64,000 nt of DNA from Cohnella panacarvi Gsoil 349 (GCF_000515335.1 NZ_KI911563.1:3890338-3954337), one strand, 5' to 3'. Positions 51,461 to 60,045 are shown, numbered from the stretch's first letter. Made by a program: numbers and translations. Notes: a model not told the origin generated them from the letters alone.

Positions 51461-52099
51461 GTGCTTGCTCGATACTCCACCGTCAGACAATACGGCTCGC
51501 AAGAAATCGTCATCAGAAAATCGCGCTTCATCGGTCACGCCAAGCCGGCCCGGACCGAGGAAGAAGCGACCGCTTTCATAGAAGAGATCAAGAAGAAGTA
51601 CTGGGACGCGACGCACAACTGCTCCGCCTATATGATCGGGGATCGCGACCAATACCAGAAGGCGCTCGACGACGGGGAACCGAGCGGCACCGCGGGCAAA
51701 CCGATACTTGAGGTTATCAAAAACCGCGGCTTGAAAAACGTCGTCGTCGTCGTGACCCGTTATTTCGGGGGGATCATGCTGGGAGCGGGAGGGCTTGTCC
51801 GCGCTTATACGGACGGAGCGATAGCCGGGATCGACGCGGCAGAGCCGATCGTGAACGTGTTGCATCGCGAAGTGTTCGTAGATGTCGATTATACGTGGTA
51901 CGGGAAGCTGGAGAACGAGCTCCGCGGGAGAGGATATCGGGTAGGCGATGTTTCTTTCACGGACCGGGTTGCCGTGCTCTGCTTGCCGGAAGAGGGGGAA
52001 GCGGAGAACTTCCGGGCTTGGATCACGGACATCACCCAAGGGCAAGCCGTCATTGCTGCCGGAGAAGCGAAATACATAACCGTAGGTGACCGCCCATAA
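51461..52099 (+). CDS. yigZ: YigZ/IMPACT family protein
   Basis: A 212-residue protein of the UPF0029 family. The N-terminal YigZ/Impact domain holds KSRFIGHAKPARTEEEATAF, HNCSAYMIG, DDGEPSGTAGKPIL and VVTRYFGGIMLGAGGLVRAY (signature); a ferredoxin-like C-domain follows. Impact-type proteins regulate translation under stress in eukaryotes; the bacterial role is unsettled. The GTG at 51461 is chosen since GAGGTG lies six bases before it; the frame opens at GTG 51434. Length is normal for the family. Confidence 0.9.
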   Translation: MLARYSTVRQYGSQEIVIRKSRFIGHAKPARTEEEATAFIEEIKKKYWDATHNCSAYMIGDRDQYQKALDDGEPSGTAGKPILEVIKNRGLKNVVVVVTRYFGGIMLGAGGLVRAYTDGAIAGIDAAEPIVNVLHREVFVDVDYTWYGKLENELRGRGYRVGDVSFTDRVAVLCLPEEGEAENFRAWITDITQGQAVIAAGEAKYITVGDRP

Positions 52100-52191
52100 T
52101 GCGAATGAATAGACTGCATTAGTTTTTTTAATAAAAACGGCTTCGACGATTGACGGGATTAGCCGCCTGATGGTAAAGTAACAATACCTAC

Positions 52192-52217
52192 TAAGTTAAT
52201 AGGAATTATTTTATATA
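52192..52217 (+). promoter_or_regulatory. CymR-like box and -10 of the sulfate operon
   Basis: TAAGTTAATAGGAATTA (52192-52208) resembles the Bacillus CymR operator (TAA..AT..GGAATT), followed by TATATA (52212-52217), a likely -10. CymR represses sulfur uptake when cysteine is plentiful. Match is by eye. Confidence 0.5.
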
Positions 52218-52249
52218 CAGCTTTTAAGCTTCAGGAGGTACACGACCAC

Positions 52250-53065
52250 GTGAGTTCCGTGATGCACAATCGCTGGTGGAGCTGGGGATTTCGCAGCGCT
52301 GTCATGCTCTACTTCGTTCTATTGATCGTATTTCCGATTTGCGGCATATACGGTCAATCGCTATCCGCAGGGTGGTCTGCGTTCTTTGATAATTTATCCG
52401 AGCCGTTGGCTTGGAATGCCGTGCTATTAACCGTAAAGCTGGCTTTGTTCGCGACGCTCGTTAACGTGTTCGTAGGAACGATGTCCGCTTGGGTGCTCAT
52501 TCGGTACCGTTTCCCGGGACGGAGACTTCTGAATAGCCTCGTGGATTTGCCTTTCGCGCTGCCTACGGCCGTCGCGGGACTGATGATCCTGCTTCTGCTT
52601 GGACCCCGCAGTTTCGTAGGGGAGTTGGCGGAACGCCTCGGATTTACGATTCTGTTCCATGAACCCGCGATCGTCATCGCGATGGTGTTCGTGACTTTTC
52701 CTTTCGTCATTCGCGCGGTTCAACCGTTATTGGAGGAGATGGACGCCTCGGAAGAAGAGGCGGCCTACACGCTTGGCGCGACGAAAGCAAAGACGTTCTG
52801 GCAGGTCATTCTACCGAATATGCTGCCCGGCATTTTGAGCGGCGCGATGCTGGCTTTCTCCCGCGCGCTCGCGGAATTCGGCGCGGTCGTGCTCGTGGCC
52901 GGGAATATTCCCGGCAAGACGCTCATCGCTTCGGTATACATTTTCGGGGAAATCGAGAGCGATAACGTTGGCGGCGCTACGGCCGTCAGCGTGCTGCTCC
53001 TGACGCTGTCCCTGCTGGTCCTCTGGTCGGTCAACTATGTGCAGATGCGGAGGAAAGGCCTATGA
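52250..53065 (+). CDS. cysT: Sulfate/thiosulfate ABC permease CysT
   Basis: A 271-residue membrane permease; six helices. The EAA loop reads ASEEEAAYTLGATKAKTFWQ. PFALPTAVAGL is the usual CysT signature. GTG 52250 is nine bases after AGGAGGTA. It is the first gene of a cysT-cysW-cysA-sbp operon and overlaps cysW (ATGA). Imports sulfate or thiosulfate for cysteine synthesis. Confidence 0.93.
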   Translation: MSSVMHNRWWSWGFRSAVMLYFVLLIVFPICGIYGQSLSAGWSAFFDNLSEPLAWNAVLLTVKLALFATLVNVFVGTMSAWVLIRYRFPGRRLLNSLVDLPFALPTAVAGLMILLLLGPRSFVGELAERLGFTILFHEPAIVIAMVFVTFPFVIRAVQPLLEEMDASEEEAAYTLGATKAKTFWQVILPNMLPGILSGAMLAFSRALAEFGAVVLVAGNIPGKTLIASVYIFGEIESDNVGGATAVSVLLLTLSLLVLWSVNYVQMRRKGL

Positions 53066-53859
53066 GGCGGCTATGGATCGGTTGTACCGTCGTCGTGTTC
53101 ACGTTGCTGCTCATCATTCCGGTCGTACGAATCGCGATGGGGGCTTGGAACGAAGGCTGGAGCGGCTTCTCCGGGGGCATCACGCGTCCGGAAACCGGGC
53201 ATGCGCTATTCATGACCGGCTTAATCGTCGTCATCGTTACGTTGATCAATACGGTATTCGGGGTCATGCTTTCTTTATACCTCGTGCGGGCAACTTGGCT
53301 CGGACGCAAGCTTAAGCAATTGCTCAACAGCATCGTCGATTTGCCGTTCGCGGTATCGCCCGTGATCGGCGGCCTTATGATCGTATTGCTGCTCGGTCCG
53401 GACACCGCGATCGGCGCATTGCTCGGCCGGGCAGGCGTCGATATCGTATACGCCTTGCCGGGGATGGTTATCGCTACGTTGTTCGTGACGTTCCCGCTGA
53501 TCGTCCGCGAGGTGATGCCGGTTCTACAGGAGATCGGCAACTCGCAGGAGGAAGCGGCGGCTACGCTAGGGGCAAGCGCTTGGACCACGTTCTGGCGCGT
53601 AACATGGCCCTCGATTCGTTGGAGCGTCGTCTACGGCGTCGTCCTGACGGTGGCGCGGGCGATGGGCGAGTTCGGGGCCGTGCTTGTCGTATCCGGCAAC
53701 ATTATTAATAAGACCCAGACGGCGACAACGCTCGTCTATCAAGACGTGGAGAATTTCAACCTGACCGCGGCGAATGCCGTCGCGCTCGTGCTTGCGGCGG
53801 GATCGGTAGCGTTACTCTTATTCATGGAATGGGCTAAATCCCGAAAGGAAGTGCACTAG
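53062..53859 (+). CDS. cysW: Sulfate/thiosulfate ABC permease CysW
   Basis: A 265-residue partner permease. EAA loop: NSQEEAAATLGASAWTTFWR; DLPFAVSPVIGGLMIVLLLG is diagnostic for CysW. Starts within the stop of cysT, one base before cysA region; translationally coupled. Six helices. Confidence 0.93.
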   Translation: MRRLWIGCTVVVFTLLLIIPVVRIAMGAWNEGWSGFSGGITRPETGHALFMTGLIVVIVTLINTVFGVMLSLYLVRATWLGRKLKQLLNSIVDLPFAVSPVIGGLMIVLLLGPDTAIGALLGRAGVDIVYALPGMVIATLFVTFPLIVREVMPVLQEIGNSQEEAAATLGASAWTTFWRVTWPSIRWSVVYGVVLTVARAMGEFGAVLVVSGNIINKTQTATTLVYQDVENFNLTAANAVALVLAAGSVALLLFMEWAKSRKEVH

Positions 53860-53860
53860 G

Positions 53861-54928
53861 ATGCATGTAGAAGTCCGTGGTCTCCATAAGAAATTCGGCA
53901 GCTTCCAGGCGGTTCACGACGTGAACTTCTCTATCGACAAAGGCCAGTTGATCGGGTTGCTCGGCCCGAGCGGAGGCGGCAAAACTTCGATCCTGCGTAT
54001 GCTGGCAGGCTTAGAGACGGTCGATTCCGGCGATATTCTTTTTCACGGCCAGCGCGTGAACGATTTGCCGCCGCAAGAGAGAGGCATCGGGTTCGTGTTC
54101 CAGAACTACGCGCTGTTCAAGCATATGACCGTAGCGGACAATATCGCGTTCGGGCTAGAAGTGAAGAAGTGGTCGAAGGCTAAGATCAAAGACCGCGTCG
54201 CCGAGCTCGTCGAGCTCACGGGGCTGTCGGGCTTCGAACGCCGCCTGCCGCACCAGCTGTCCGGAGGGCAACGCCAACGCGTCGCTTTCGCCAGAGCGCT
54301 GGCGCCCGAACCGCAGTTGCTGCTGCTTGACGAGCCGTTCGCCGCGATCGACGCGAAGATTAGGCACGAGCTGCGCTCTTGGCTTCGCGATATGATCGAC
54401 CGACTCGGCATTACGTCGATCTTCGTCACGCACGACCAGGACGAAGCGATCGAAGTCGCCGACGAGATCATGATCATCAATAAGGGCCGCCTCGAACAGA
54501 AAGGCTCGCCTTGGGAAATTTATAAAGACCCTCAATCGCCGTTCGTAGCCGGCTTCATCGGCGAGTCGACGATCGTGGACAACGTGTCGTCGCTTCGGGG
54601 CTTCGATACGGCTAGCACCTGGCCGGGCACGAAGGCGCTCATCCGTCCGGAGTATATCGAGATCGGGCAAGCGAGCGAGTTCGCGACGAAGCTGTCCGCG
54701 ACCGAGCGGGGGCGCGTTCGTCACATTCATTTTCGCGGCAGCGAGTGGCTTGTCGAAGTAGAAGTCGGCGACACGAAGCTCGTGACGTACCGCTCGCTCG
54801 AGAAGCAAGTGCTTCACCCGGGGGAAGAAGTGCAGGTGCTGATTCACCGCGCTTACTTGTTCAACGACAACGACAGCTGGATCATGGAGAACAAGCTCAA
54901 GGAAGATCCGCTGCCGGTTCACATTTAA
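53861..54928 (+). CDS. cysA: Sulfate/thiosulfate ABC ATPase CysA
   Basis: A 355-residue ABC ATPase on the cytoplasmic side: Walker A LLGPSGGGKTS (about 33-43), signature LSGGQRQRV, Walker B LLLLDEPFAAID, switch His in VTHDQDEA. The C-terminal TOBE region (about 240-355) fits CysA. Complete. It starts one base after the cysW stop codon. Confidence 0.95.
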   Translation: MHVEVRGLHKKFGSFQAVHDVNFSIDKGQLIGLLGPSGGGKTSILRMLAGLETVDSGDILFHGQRVNDLPPQERGIGFVFQNYALFKHMTVADNIAFGLEVKKWSKAKIKDRVAELVELTGLSGFERRLPHQLSGGQRQRVAFARALAPEPQLLLLDEPFAAIDAKIRHELRSWLRDMIDRLGITSIFVTHDQDEAIEVADEIMIINKGRLEQKGSPWEIYKDPQSPFVAGFIGESTIVDNVSSLRGFDTASTWPGTKALIRPEYIEIGQASEFATKLSATERGRVRHIHFRGSEWLVEVEVGDTKLVTYRSLEKQVLHPGEEVQVLIHRAYLFNDNDSWIMENKLKEDPLPVHI

Positions 54929-54973
54929 ACGCGCAAGGGCGGGAGCCTTCGGAGGCACCGCGGGAGGTATGAC

Positions 54974-56047
54974 ATGTTGGCTGGCAATCCTCATTCCTAT
55001 AATCGAAAGCGCGCGCTGGCGTTCTTGTTCCTCTTGCTGACGCTTGTCCTGACGACGATGCTGCCCGCTTGCGGCAACGGAGACGACGCGGCGGGCGCGA
55101 ATCCATCGGGAGACGTGACGCTTGTCGTTGGCGCCTACTCGGTCGCGAAGGACGCGCTGGCGGATATATTGCCCGGTTTCAAATCCTATTGGAAGGCGAA
55201 GACCGGACAGACGGTATCGTTCCAAGAGTCGTATGAGGCGTCGGGGACGCAAGCCCGATCGATCGTCGGGGGGTTCGAGGCGGACGTAACGCTGCTCGCC
55301 ATGGTCGGGGATATAGATAAGCTGGTGAAGGCTGAGCTCGTGGAGCCGGGGTGGAACGACGACGCGGCCGCCGGGATGGTGACGCGCTCCATCGTCGTCT
55401 TGGGGACGCGCGAAGGGAATCCGCTCGGGATTCGAACCTTCGACGATCTGAGGCGCGAGGACGTTAAAGTGCTTTATCCTAATCCGAAAACGTCCGGAGG
55501 AGCGCAATGGGACATTAACGCGATCTACGGAGCAGGTCTCAAGCGATCGGAGAAGGAGCAAGGAGCTCCCGATCCGGCCTATGCGAAACAGTATCTGGCC
55601 GACATCCACCGCAACATCGAATCGATGGACAAGAGCGGCCGCGCCTCCATGGCTGCCTTCGAATACGGCGTCGGCGACGTTATCGTAACGTACGAGAACG
55701 AGCTGCTCGCGAGGAAGGCGCAAGGCGTCAACTACGACATCGTCATCCCGGACAGCACCATTCTCATCGAGAACCCGGCGGCGGTCGTCGCCCGCAACGC
55801 CGATAAGCACGGCGTGAGAGAGGTCGCGGATGCGTTCATCGCTTACTTGCAAAGCGAAGAGGCTCAGCGAATGTTCGCGCAGCACGGCTTCCGTCCGATT
55901 AGCGAGACGGTCTCCGCCGCTTATGCAGACCAGTTTCCGCTGCCGGCCGATCTGTTCGACATCAACTATCTAGGCGGATGGGACGAAGTGCGCGAGACGC
56001 TGTATTCGAAGCGCGGCGTCTGGTATCGGGTGCTCGCAGGGCAATAA
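54974..56047 (+). CDS. sbp: Sulfate-binding lipoprotein
   Basis: A 357-residue sulfate/thiosulfate binding protein. Signal peptide with lipobox LPAC and lipid Cys33; the binding domain starts at VTLVVGAYSVAKDALADILP and holds FQESYEASGTQARSIVGGFE and NPKTSGGAQWDI, the family signature for anion binding. In many operons the binding protein comes first; here it is last, with 45 bp spacing. GGGAGGTAT precedes ATG. Confidence 0.92.
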   Translation: MLAGNPHSYNRKRALAFLFLLLTLVLTTMLPACGNGDDAAGANPSGDVTLVVGAYSVAKDALADILPGFKSYWKAKTGQTVSFQESYEASGTQARSIVGGFEADVTLLAMVGDIDKLVKAELVEPGWNDDAAAGMVTRSIVVLGTREGNPLGIRTFDDLRREDVKVLYPNPKTSGGAQWDINAIYGAGLKRSEKEQGAPDPAYAKQYLADIHRNIESMDKSGRASMAAFEYGVGDVIVTYENELLARKAQGVNYDIVIPDSTILIENPAAVVARNADKHGVREVADAFIAYLQSEEAQRMFAQHGFRPISETVSAAYADQFPLPADLFDINYLGGWDEVRETLYSKRGVWYRVLAGQ

Positions 56048-56057
56048 GGACGAAAGA

Positions 56058-56098
56058 AGGGGCTGTCATTCGCGAACGTGCGAAGGGCGGCTTTTTTT
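56058..56098 (+). terminator. Terminator of the sulfate operon
   Basis: GGGCTGTC-ATTCGC pairs with GCGAA-GGGCGGCT with G-U pairs, followed by seven T. Confidence 0.7.
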
Positions 56099-56138
56099 GT
56101 TAGAATAAGGTGGACGACTTCTACTAGGAGGATTATCC

Positions 56139-57107
56139 TTGCAAAGACCAACGACCGTTCGAACGATGCTTTTTCTTGCTTACTTTAAAATAATCATTAC
56201 GTTATTGGTTGTTCCATCGCTATTTAACGCGAAAGTGCCGGAAGATTTTACCTCAGAGGAACTTCAAACCATCATCTCGATCATTACCTTGTCGCTATTG
56301 ATCACGATAGCGTTCGTTTATTTCGCGCGGAAGCGTAGATATATGCCTGCATTAATCAGCGCGTTAGCCGCCATCCCCCTCGCCCTTATTATGAACTACC
56401 CGCATTTAATCGCTTCGGCAGTCATATTGGTATTGTTCCTCCAGCGCTCGGCACGCGATTACTTCAAGAATAGCGCGCGGCCGATCGCCAAGAGCAACGA
56501 GGCTGGCGGCGGCAAAACCGAGGCGATCGAGGCGGAAGGAGAGACGGTCCACGAAGGTTCGGACTCCGCCGAGGAGGCGCCGAGCCGCCCGGCCGCCGCG
56601 CCTAAGACGAAAGCGAAGACGGACCTGGAAGTGTCGATTCGCCAAGCCGCGCCGGAGGATGCCGATACGATCCACGCGTTGATGCTGATGTCCTTCGAGG
56701 AATACCGCACGAGCATACCGCCTTCGAGCGCGCTAGAGGAAACGAGCGAAAGCATTCTTGAGGCGCTGCAAAACGGCAGCGAGTCCGCGGCGATTCTGTA
56801 CGAGGACGATGTCGCCGTCGCGATGGTGCGTTATAAGTTCGAGGGAGACGCCGTTTATTTCTTCCGGCTTTCGGTCATTCCGTCCAAGCGCCGCAGAGGA
56901 TACGCGAAGCGGCTTGTGAAGTGGATCGAGCACCAAGGCACGTCCAAAGGCATGAACGCCAGCCGTTGCAAAGTGCGCCAGACCGTACAGAACAACGTTA
57001 GAATGTATCAGGACATGGGGTATGAGATTCTCGATACGGAGCTGGTCGTACGTTCGACGGGGACGGTCAAGGCGCTGTCGATGGAGAAAAGCCTAAGGCC
57101 GCAATAA
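56139..57107 (+). CDS. Membrane-anchored GNAT acetyltransferase fusion
   Basis: A 322-residue protein. Residues 1-105 contain three to four hydrophobic helices (8-30, 43-62, 68-85, 88-103). A charged linker (110-163) rich in Glu/Ala/Lys/Pro leads to a GNAT domain at about 165-318: IRQAAPEDADTIHALMLMSF, FFRLSVIPSKRRRGYAKRLV with the acetyl-CoA loop RRRGYAKR, and NVRMYQDMGYEILDTELVV. N-acetyltransferase with unknown substrate; the membrane anchor is atypical. The start is TTG 56139, seven bases after AGGAGG. No partner gene is clearly coupled. Confidence 0.85.
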   Translation: MQRPTTVRTMLFLAYFKIIITLLVVPSLFNAKVPEDFTSEELQTIISIITLSLLITIAFVYFARKRRYMPALISALAAIPLALIMNYPHLIASAVILVLFLQRSARDYFKNSARPIAKSNEAGGGKTEAIEAEGETVHEGSDSAEEAPSRPAAAPKTKAKTDLEVSIRQAAPEDADTIHALMLMSFEEYRTSIPPSSALEETSESILEALQNGSESAAILYEDDVAVAMVRYKFEGDAVYFFRLSVIPSKRRRGYAKRLVKWIEHQGTSKGMNASRCKVRQTVQNNVRMYQDMGYEILDTELVVRSTGTVKALSMEKSLRPQ

Positions 57108-57120
57108 AGATTCATGCGCG

Positions 57121-57324
57121 TCAATGAACGTCGGACTTGAGTTGAAGCGAGACGCAGACGTGCGGTTTTTGGTCGTCTACCACCAATTGAGCGTCGGCCA
57201 CTTGATAGGAAATACCGTTTAATGTAACGCCGTTCACGAGTCGCAGCAGCAAGAGAAGCTGTTCGATGTCGGGAACGGCGTTCTCCGTTTGCGATCCGTC
57301 CGGGAGCTTCCAGAACACGGTCAT
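57121..57324 (-). CDS. Small hypothetical protein (67 aa), second gene of a tiny operon
   Basis: Residues MTVFWKLPDGSQTENAVPDI lead to a Leu-rich helix EQLLLLLRLVNGVTLNGISY and a beta-like C-terminus. GGAGGAGG lies seven bases before ATG 57324. The ATG overlaps the TGA of the upstream 40-aa gene (ATGA), implying translational coupling. I do not recognise the family; soluble, acidic. Confidence 0.7.
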   Translation of the reverse strand: MTVFWKLPDGSQTENAVPDIEQLLLLLRLVNGVTLNGISYQVADAQLVVDDQKPHVCVSLQLKSDVH

Positions 57325-57443
57325 GGCTTGTCCTCCTCCGAAGGTGAGTCGGGCGATTTGCGACTCTTGCGTATTTCCACTACTACTGCGACAATTAAAC
57401 AGATGACGATTAAAACATTGAACCATATTGGCGCTTGTAACAT
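57321..57443 (-). CDS. Small single-pass membrane protein (40 aa)
   Basis: A 40-residue frame: MLQAPIWFNVLIVICLIVAV with one hydrophobic helix (about 6-23), then a basic turn (EIRKSRK) and an acidic tail (SPSEEDKP). The ribosome site AGGGGCGG lies six to nine bases before ATG. Its stop overlaps the start of the 67-aa gene. A promoter with good spacing lies 44 bp upstream. Size, topology and coupling point to a genuine small membrane protein. Function unknown. Confidence 0.65.
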   Translation of the reverse strand: MLQAPIWFNVLIVICLIVAVVVEIRKSRKSPDSPSEEDKP

Positions 57444-57486
57444 ATGTAACCGCCCCTGCTCTTATTGATATCGGCTGCGTATTCCT

Positions 57487-57516
57487 ATTGTAACTTGAAA
57501 TATATTCAATTTACAA
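57487..57516 (-). promoter_or_regulatory. Promoter of the 40/67-aa operon with operator in spacer
   Basis: On the minus strand -35 TTGTAA (57516-57511), 18-bp spacer, -10 TACAAT (57492-57487). The spacer contains the inverted repeat TTGAA-N5-TTCAA (57495-57509). A regulator bound there would block RNA polymerase; the adjacent divergent XRE gene is the obvious candidate. Confidence 0.55.
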
Positions 57517-57596
57517 CAACAAATTTGAATAATCTCCAATTTTTATAGGGTGAATACACACTTTCCCTTATACTGAGAGGCAAGAGGGGATGACGG

Positions 57597-57971
57597 ATGA
57601 CTACGTTCGGAAAGCGATTGAAACAGGCCCGATCGAACAAGAAGCTGACCCAGAATGACGTCGCTGGCAAGCTAGGCATCGATTTTACGACGATTTCCAA
57701 GTACGAGAACAATAAATCCCAGCCGGACAACGAGATACTGCGCGAGCTCGCCGAGCTATACGAAGTGTCGTTGGATTGGCTTATATCCGGACAAGCCATG
57801 CCCGGCAAACCTGTCGATACGCTTTGCGTCGACGGCGTCCTTCAACCGCTTACGCGCGGCGAAGCGCTTCATTTGGTCGACAGCTTGGAGATGTATCGTC
57901 TCCTTCGCGCCAAACGAGAGAAAGATCAAGCGGGCAATCGGGCGCCTCAATCACGCCGTTCAGGAGACTAA
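57597..57971 (+). CDS. XRE-family transcriptional regulator
   Basis: A 124-residue regulator with an N-terminal helix-turn-helix of the Cro/CI type (residues 4-64: LTQNDVAGKLGIDFTTISKY and NNKSQPDNEILRELAELYEV, SLDWLISG). The C-terminal 60 residues carry no known domain. GAGGGG lies about eight bases before ATG. It is divergent from the tiny membrane protein operon, sharing about 150 bp, and followed 21 bp later by a TetM-like GTPase, probably co-transcribed. TATACT at 57569-57574 is a possible -10. Confidence 0.88.
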   Translation: MTTFGKRLKQARSNKKLTQNDVAGKLGIDFTTISKYENNKSQPDNEILRELAELYEVSLDWLISGQAMPGKPVDTLCVDGVLQPLTRGEALHLVDSLEMYRLLRAKREKDQAGNRAPQSRRSGD

Positions 57972-57992
57972 CTAGAGATTCGGGAGACGCCG

Positions 57993-59999
57993 ATGTACAA
58001 GCAGCAAGGAAGGCCATTGCGGAACGTGGGGATATTCGCCCATGTAGACGCGGGAAAGACCACGACGACGGAACAAATCTTATTTCGGAGCGGCAGCATT
58101 CGGTCGTTGGGCAGCGTCGATGACGGAACCGCCCAGACGGACTGGCTGGATGTCGAGCGGACGAGAGGCATCTCCGTTCGCGCGGCCGTGACGCGATACT
58201 CGTGGCGAGACACGGAAGTGAATCTCGTCGATACGCCGGGTCACGTCGATTTCCTCTCGGAAGTCGAACGTTCGCTTCGCGTCATGGACGGCGCCGTGCT
58301 TATCGTGTCGGCCGTCGAAGGCGTGCAGGCTCAGACGGAGGTGATCTGGCAGGCGCTTCGGGACTTGAACATTCCGACTTTGCTCTATATCAACAAGCTG
58401 GATCGGATCGGAGCGGCCCCCATGCGGGTGCTGAGCGAGATCCATCGGTTATTGACGGATCGGGCCGTGCCGATTCAGGCGGTGACGAACATCGAAGCGG
58501 ACTTCGACGGTTCGATCGACTTAGTGGAATGGGGACATAGCGGAACGTCCAATTTGCCGTCCGTAAGAGAAGATCGGGAGCGATTAGCGGATGCCGTAGC
58601 GCTCCAAGACGATGCGCTCATGGAGCGCTACCTGGAAACGGGGGAGCTCCCGGACGCAGAGCTCGTGCCGACGTTGATCGACGCTGCCGCATCGGGTAAG
58701 CTGTTCCCCGTATTGTATGGGGCTTCGAACAGAGGCATTGGCGTAGACAAGCTTATGGATGCGATCGTAACGCTGCTTCCCTCTCCTGCGGGCGATCCGG
58801 AAGGCCGGCTATCCGGTATCGTCTTCAAGCTGGACAAGGATCCGGCGATGGGGCGAGTCTCTTACGTGCGCTTGTATGGCGGCATGCTGCGCAACCGAGA
58901 CTCCGTGCGCAATGCCACGCAGGACATCGAGGAGAAAATCACGCAAATCCGCAAAGTCGAAGGACAGCGCAGCGAAGACGTGGGCGTTCTGAGCGCCGGG
59001 GACATCGCGGCGGTATACGGCTGGAGCCGGGCGAGAATCGGCGACGTGATCGGATCGCCGGAAGGCGTGCCCGGCGAACGCCGCTTGGCAGAGCCGTTGC
59101 TGACGGTGCAGGCCCATTGGCAGAACGAGGCGGAATACGCGGCCGTCGTCGCGGCGTTCCAGGAGCTGGCGGACGAGGACCCGCAGCTTGACGTGCAGTG
59201 GCTGCCGGAAGACCGCGAGCTTCATCTCAAAGTCATGGGACCGATCCAAGTGGAAGTGCTGGGGCAGATGATGGCCAGCCGGTTCGGTTTGAACGTCACC
59301 TTCGACGAGCCTTCGGTCATCTATAAGGAGACCCCGATCGCGCCAAGCGAAGGCTTTGTAGCGTATACGATGCCGAAGCCGTGCTGGGCGATCTTGCGGT
59401 TCAAGATCGAACCGATGCCGAGGGGCAGCGGCTTGTCTTACAGCTCCATCTTACGGACGGAACGGCTGCTGGAGTGTTATCAGAACGAGGTAGCCAGGCG
59501 GGTGCCCGAAGCGTTGGAGCAAGGGCTCAAGGGATGGCCGGTCACCGACCTGAAGATTACGCTGGTCGAGGGAGAGCATCACGTCTGGCATACGCATCCG
59601 CTCGATTTCGTCGTCGCGACGCCGATGGGCATTATGGACGGGCTTGTGAATACGGGGACGAAGCTGCTGGAGCCTATGCTCCATTATAGGCTGTCCATTC
59701 CGGAGGAATTCGGCGGCAGGATCATGAGCGAGCTCGTGTTCATGCGAGGCACGTTCGATACCCCGGTCGTGCGGAATGAGCGCATGGAGATCGAAGGGAT
59801 GCTGCCCGTCGCGACTTCGCTGGATTTTCCGGCGAGGCTCGGTTCGTTGACGAAAGGACGAGGGATGCTGAAGACGTTGTTCGGAGGCTATCAGGATTGT
59901 CCGCCGGATGTAGAAGCGACGCGCGGACGCCGGGGCGTGAATCCGCTGGACACGTCTAAGTGGATTCTGGCGACCCGCAACGCGTTATCAAGCGAATAG
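57993..59999 (+). CDS. TetM/TetO-like ribosomal protection GTPase
   Basis: A 668-residue EF-G-like translational GTPase resembling tetracycline ribosomal-protection proteins. G1 AHVDAGKTTTTEQ, G2 ERTRGISVRAA, G3 DTPGHVDF, G4 NKLDRIG, then domains II-V (C-terminal EKILTRIRKVE-like and FDEPSVIYKETPI typical of domain III/IV in RPPs). It is slightly longer than Tet(M). Whether it confers tetracycline resistance cannot be told from sequence; several chromosomal homologues protect against other antibiotics or have unknown substrates. Start ATG 57993 follows GGGAG. It lies behind an XRE regulator. Confidence 0.85.
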   Translation: MYKQQGRPLRNVGIFAHVDAGKTTTTEQILFRSGSIRSLGSVDDGTAQTDWLDVERTRGISVRAAVTRYSWRDTEVNLVDTPGHVDFLSEVERSLRVMDGAVLIVSAVEGVQAQTEVIWQALRDLNIPTLLYINKLDRIGAAPMRVLSEIHRLLTDRAVPIQAVTNIEADFDGSIDLVEWGHSGTSNLPSVREDRERLADAVALQDDALMERYLETGELPDAELVPTLIDAAASGKLFPVLYGASNRGIGVDKLMDAIVTLLPSPAGDPEGRLSGIVFKLDKDPAMGRVSYVRLYGGMLRNRDSVRNATQDIEEKITQIRKVEGQRSEDVGVLSAGDIAAVYGWSRARIGDVIGSPEGVPGERRLAEPLLTVQAHWQNEAEYAAVVAAFQELADEDPQLDVQWLPEDRELHLKVMGPIQVEVLGQMMASRFGLNVTFDEPSVIYKETPIAPSEGFVAYTMPKPCWAILRFKIEPMPRGSGLSYSSILRTERLLECYQNEVARRVPEALEQGLKGWPVTDLKITLVEGEHHVWHTHPLDFVVATPMGIMDGLVNTGTKLLEPMLHYRLSIPEEFGGRIMSELVFMRGTFDTPVVRNERMEIEGMLPVATSLDFPARLGSLTKGRGMLKTLFGGYQDCPPDVEATRGRRGVNPLDTSKWILATRNALSSE

Positions 60000-60041
60000 C
60001 ATGCGAAGGGCCGGGAGCGATCGCTCCCGGCCCTTCGCATG
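60000..60041. terminator. Perfect 42-nt palindromic terminator
   Basis: From CATGCGAAGGG at 60000 to CCCTTCGCATG at 60041 the sequence is fully self-complementary, with core GGGAGCGATCGCTCCC. It lies between the convergent GTPase and HAD genes. T-rich runs are short. Confidence 0.7.
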
Positions 60042-60045
60042 TTTC

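Noticed and set aside
54155..55885. A 576-codon open frame opposite cysA and sbp
   Set aside because: It is a mirror of high-GC coding DNA with strong plus-strand genes carrying clear motifs. No ribosome site, and composition is Arg/Val-rich as expected for antisense frames.
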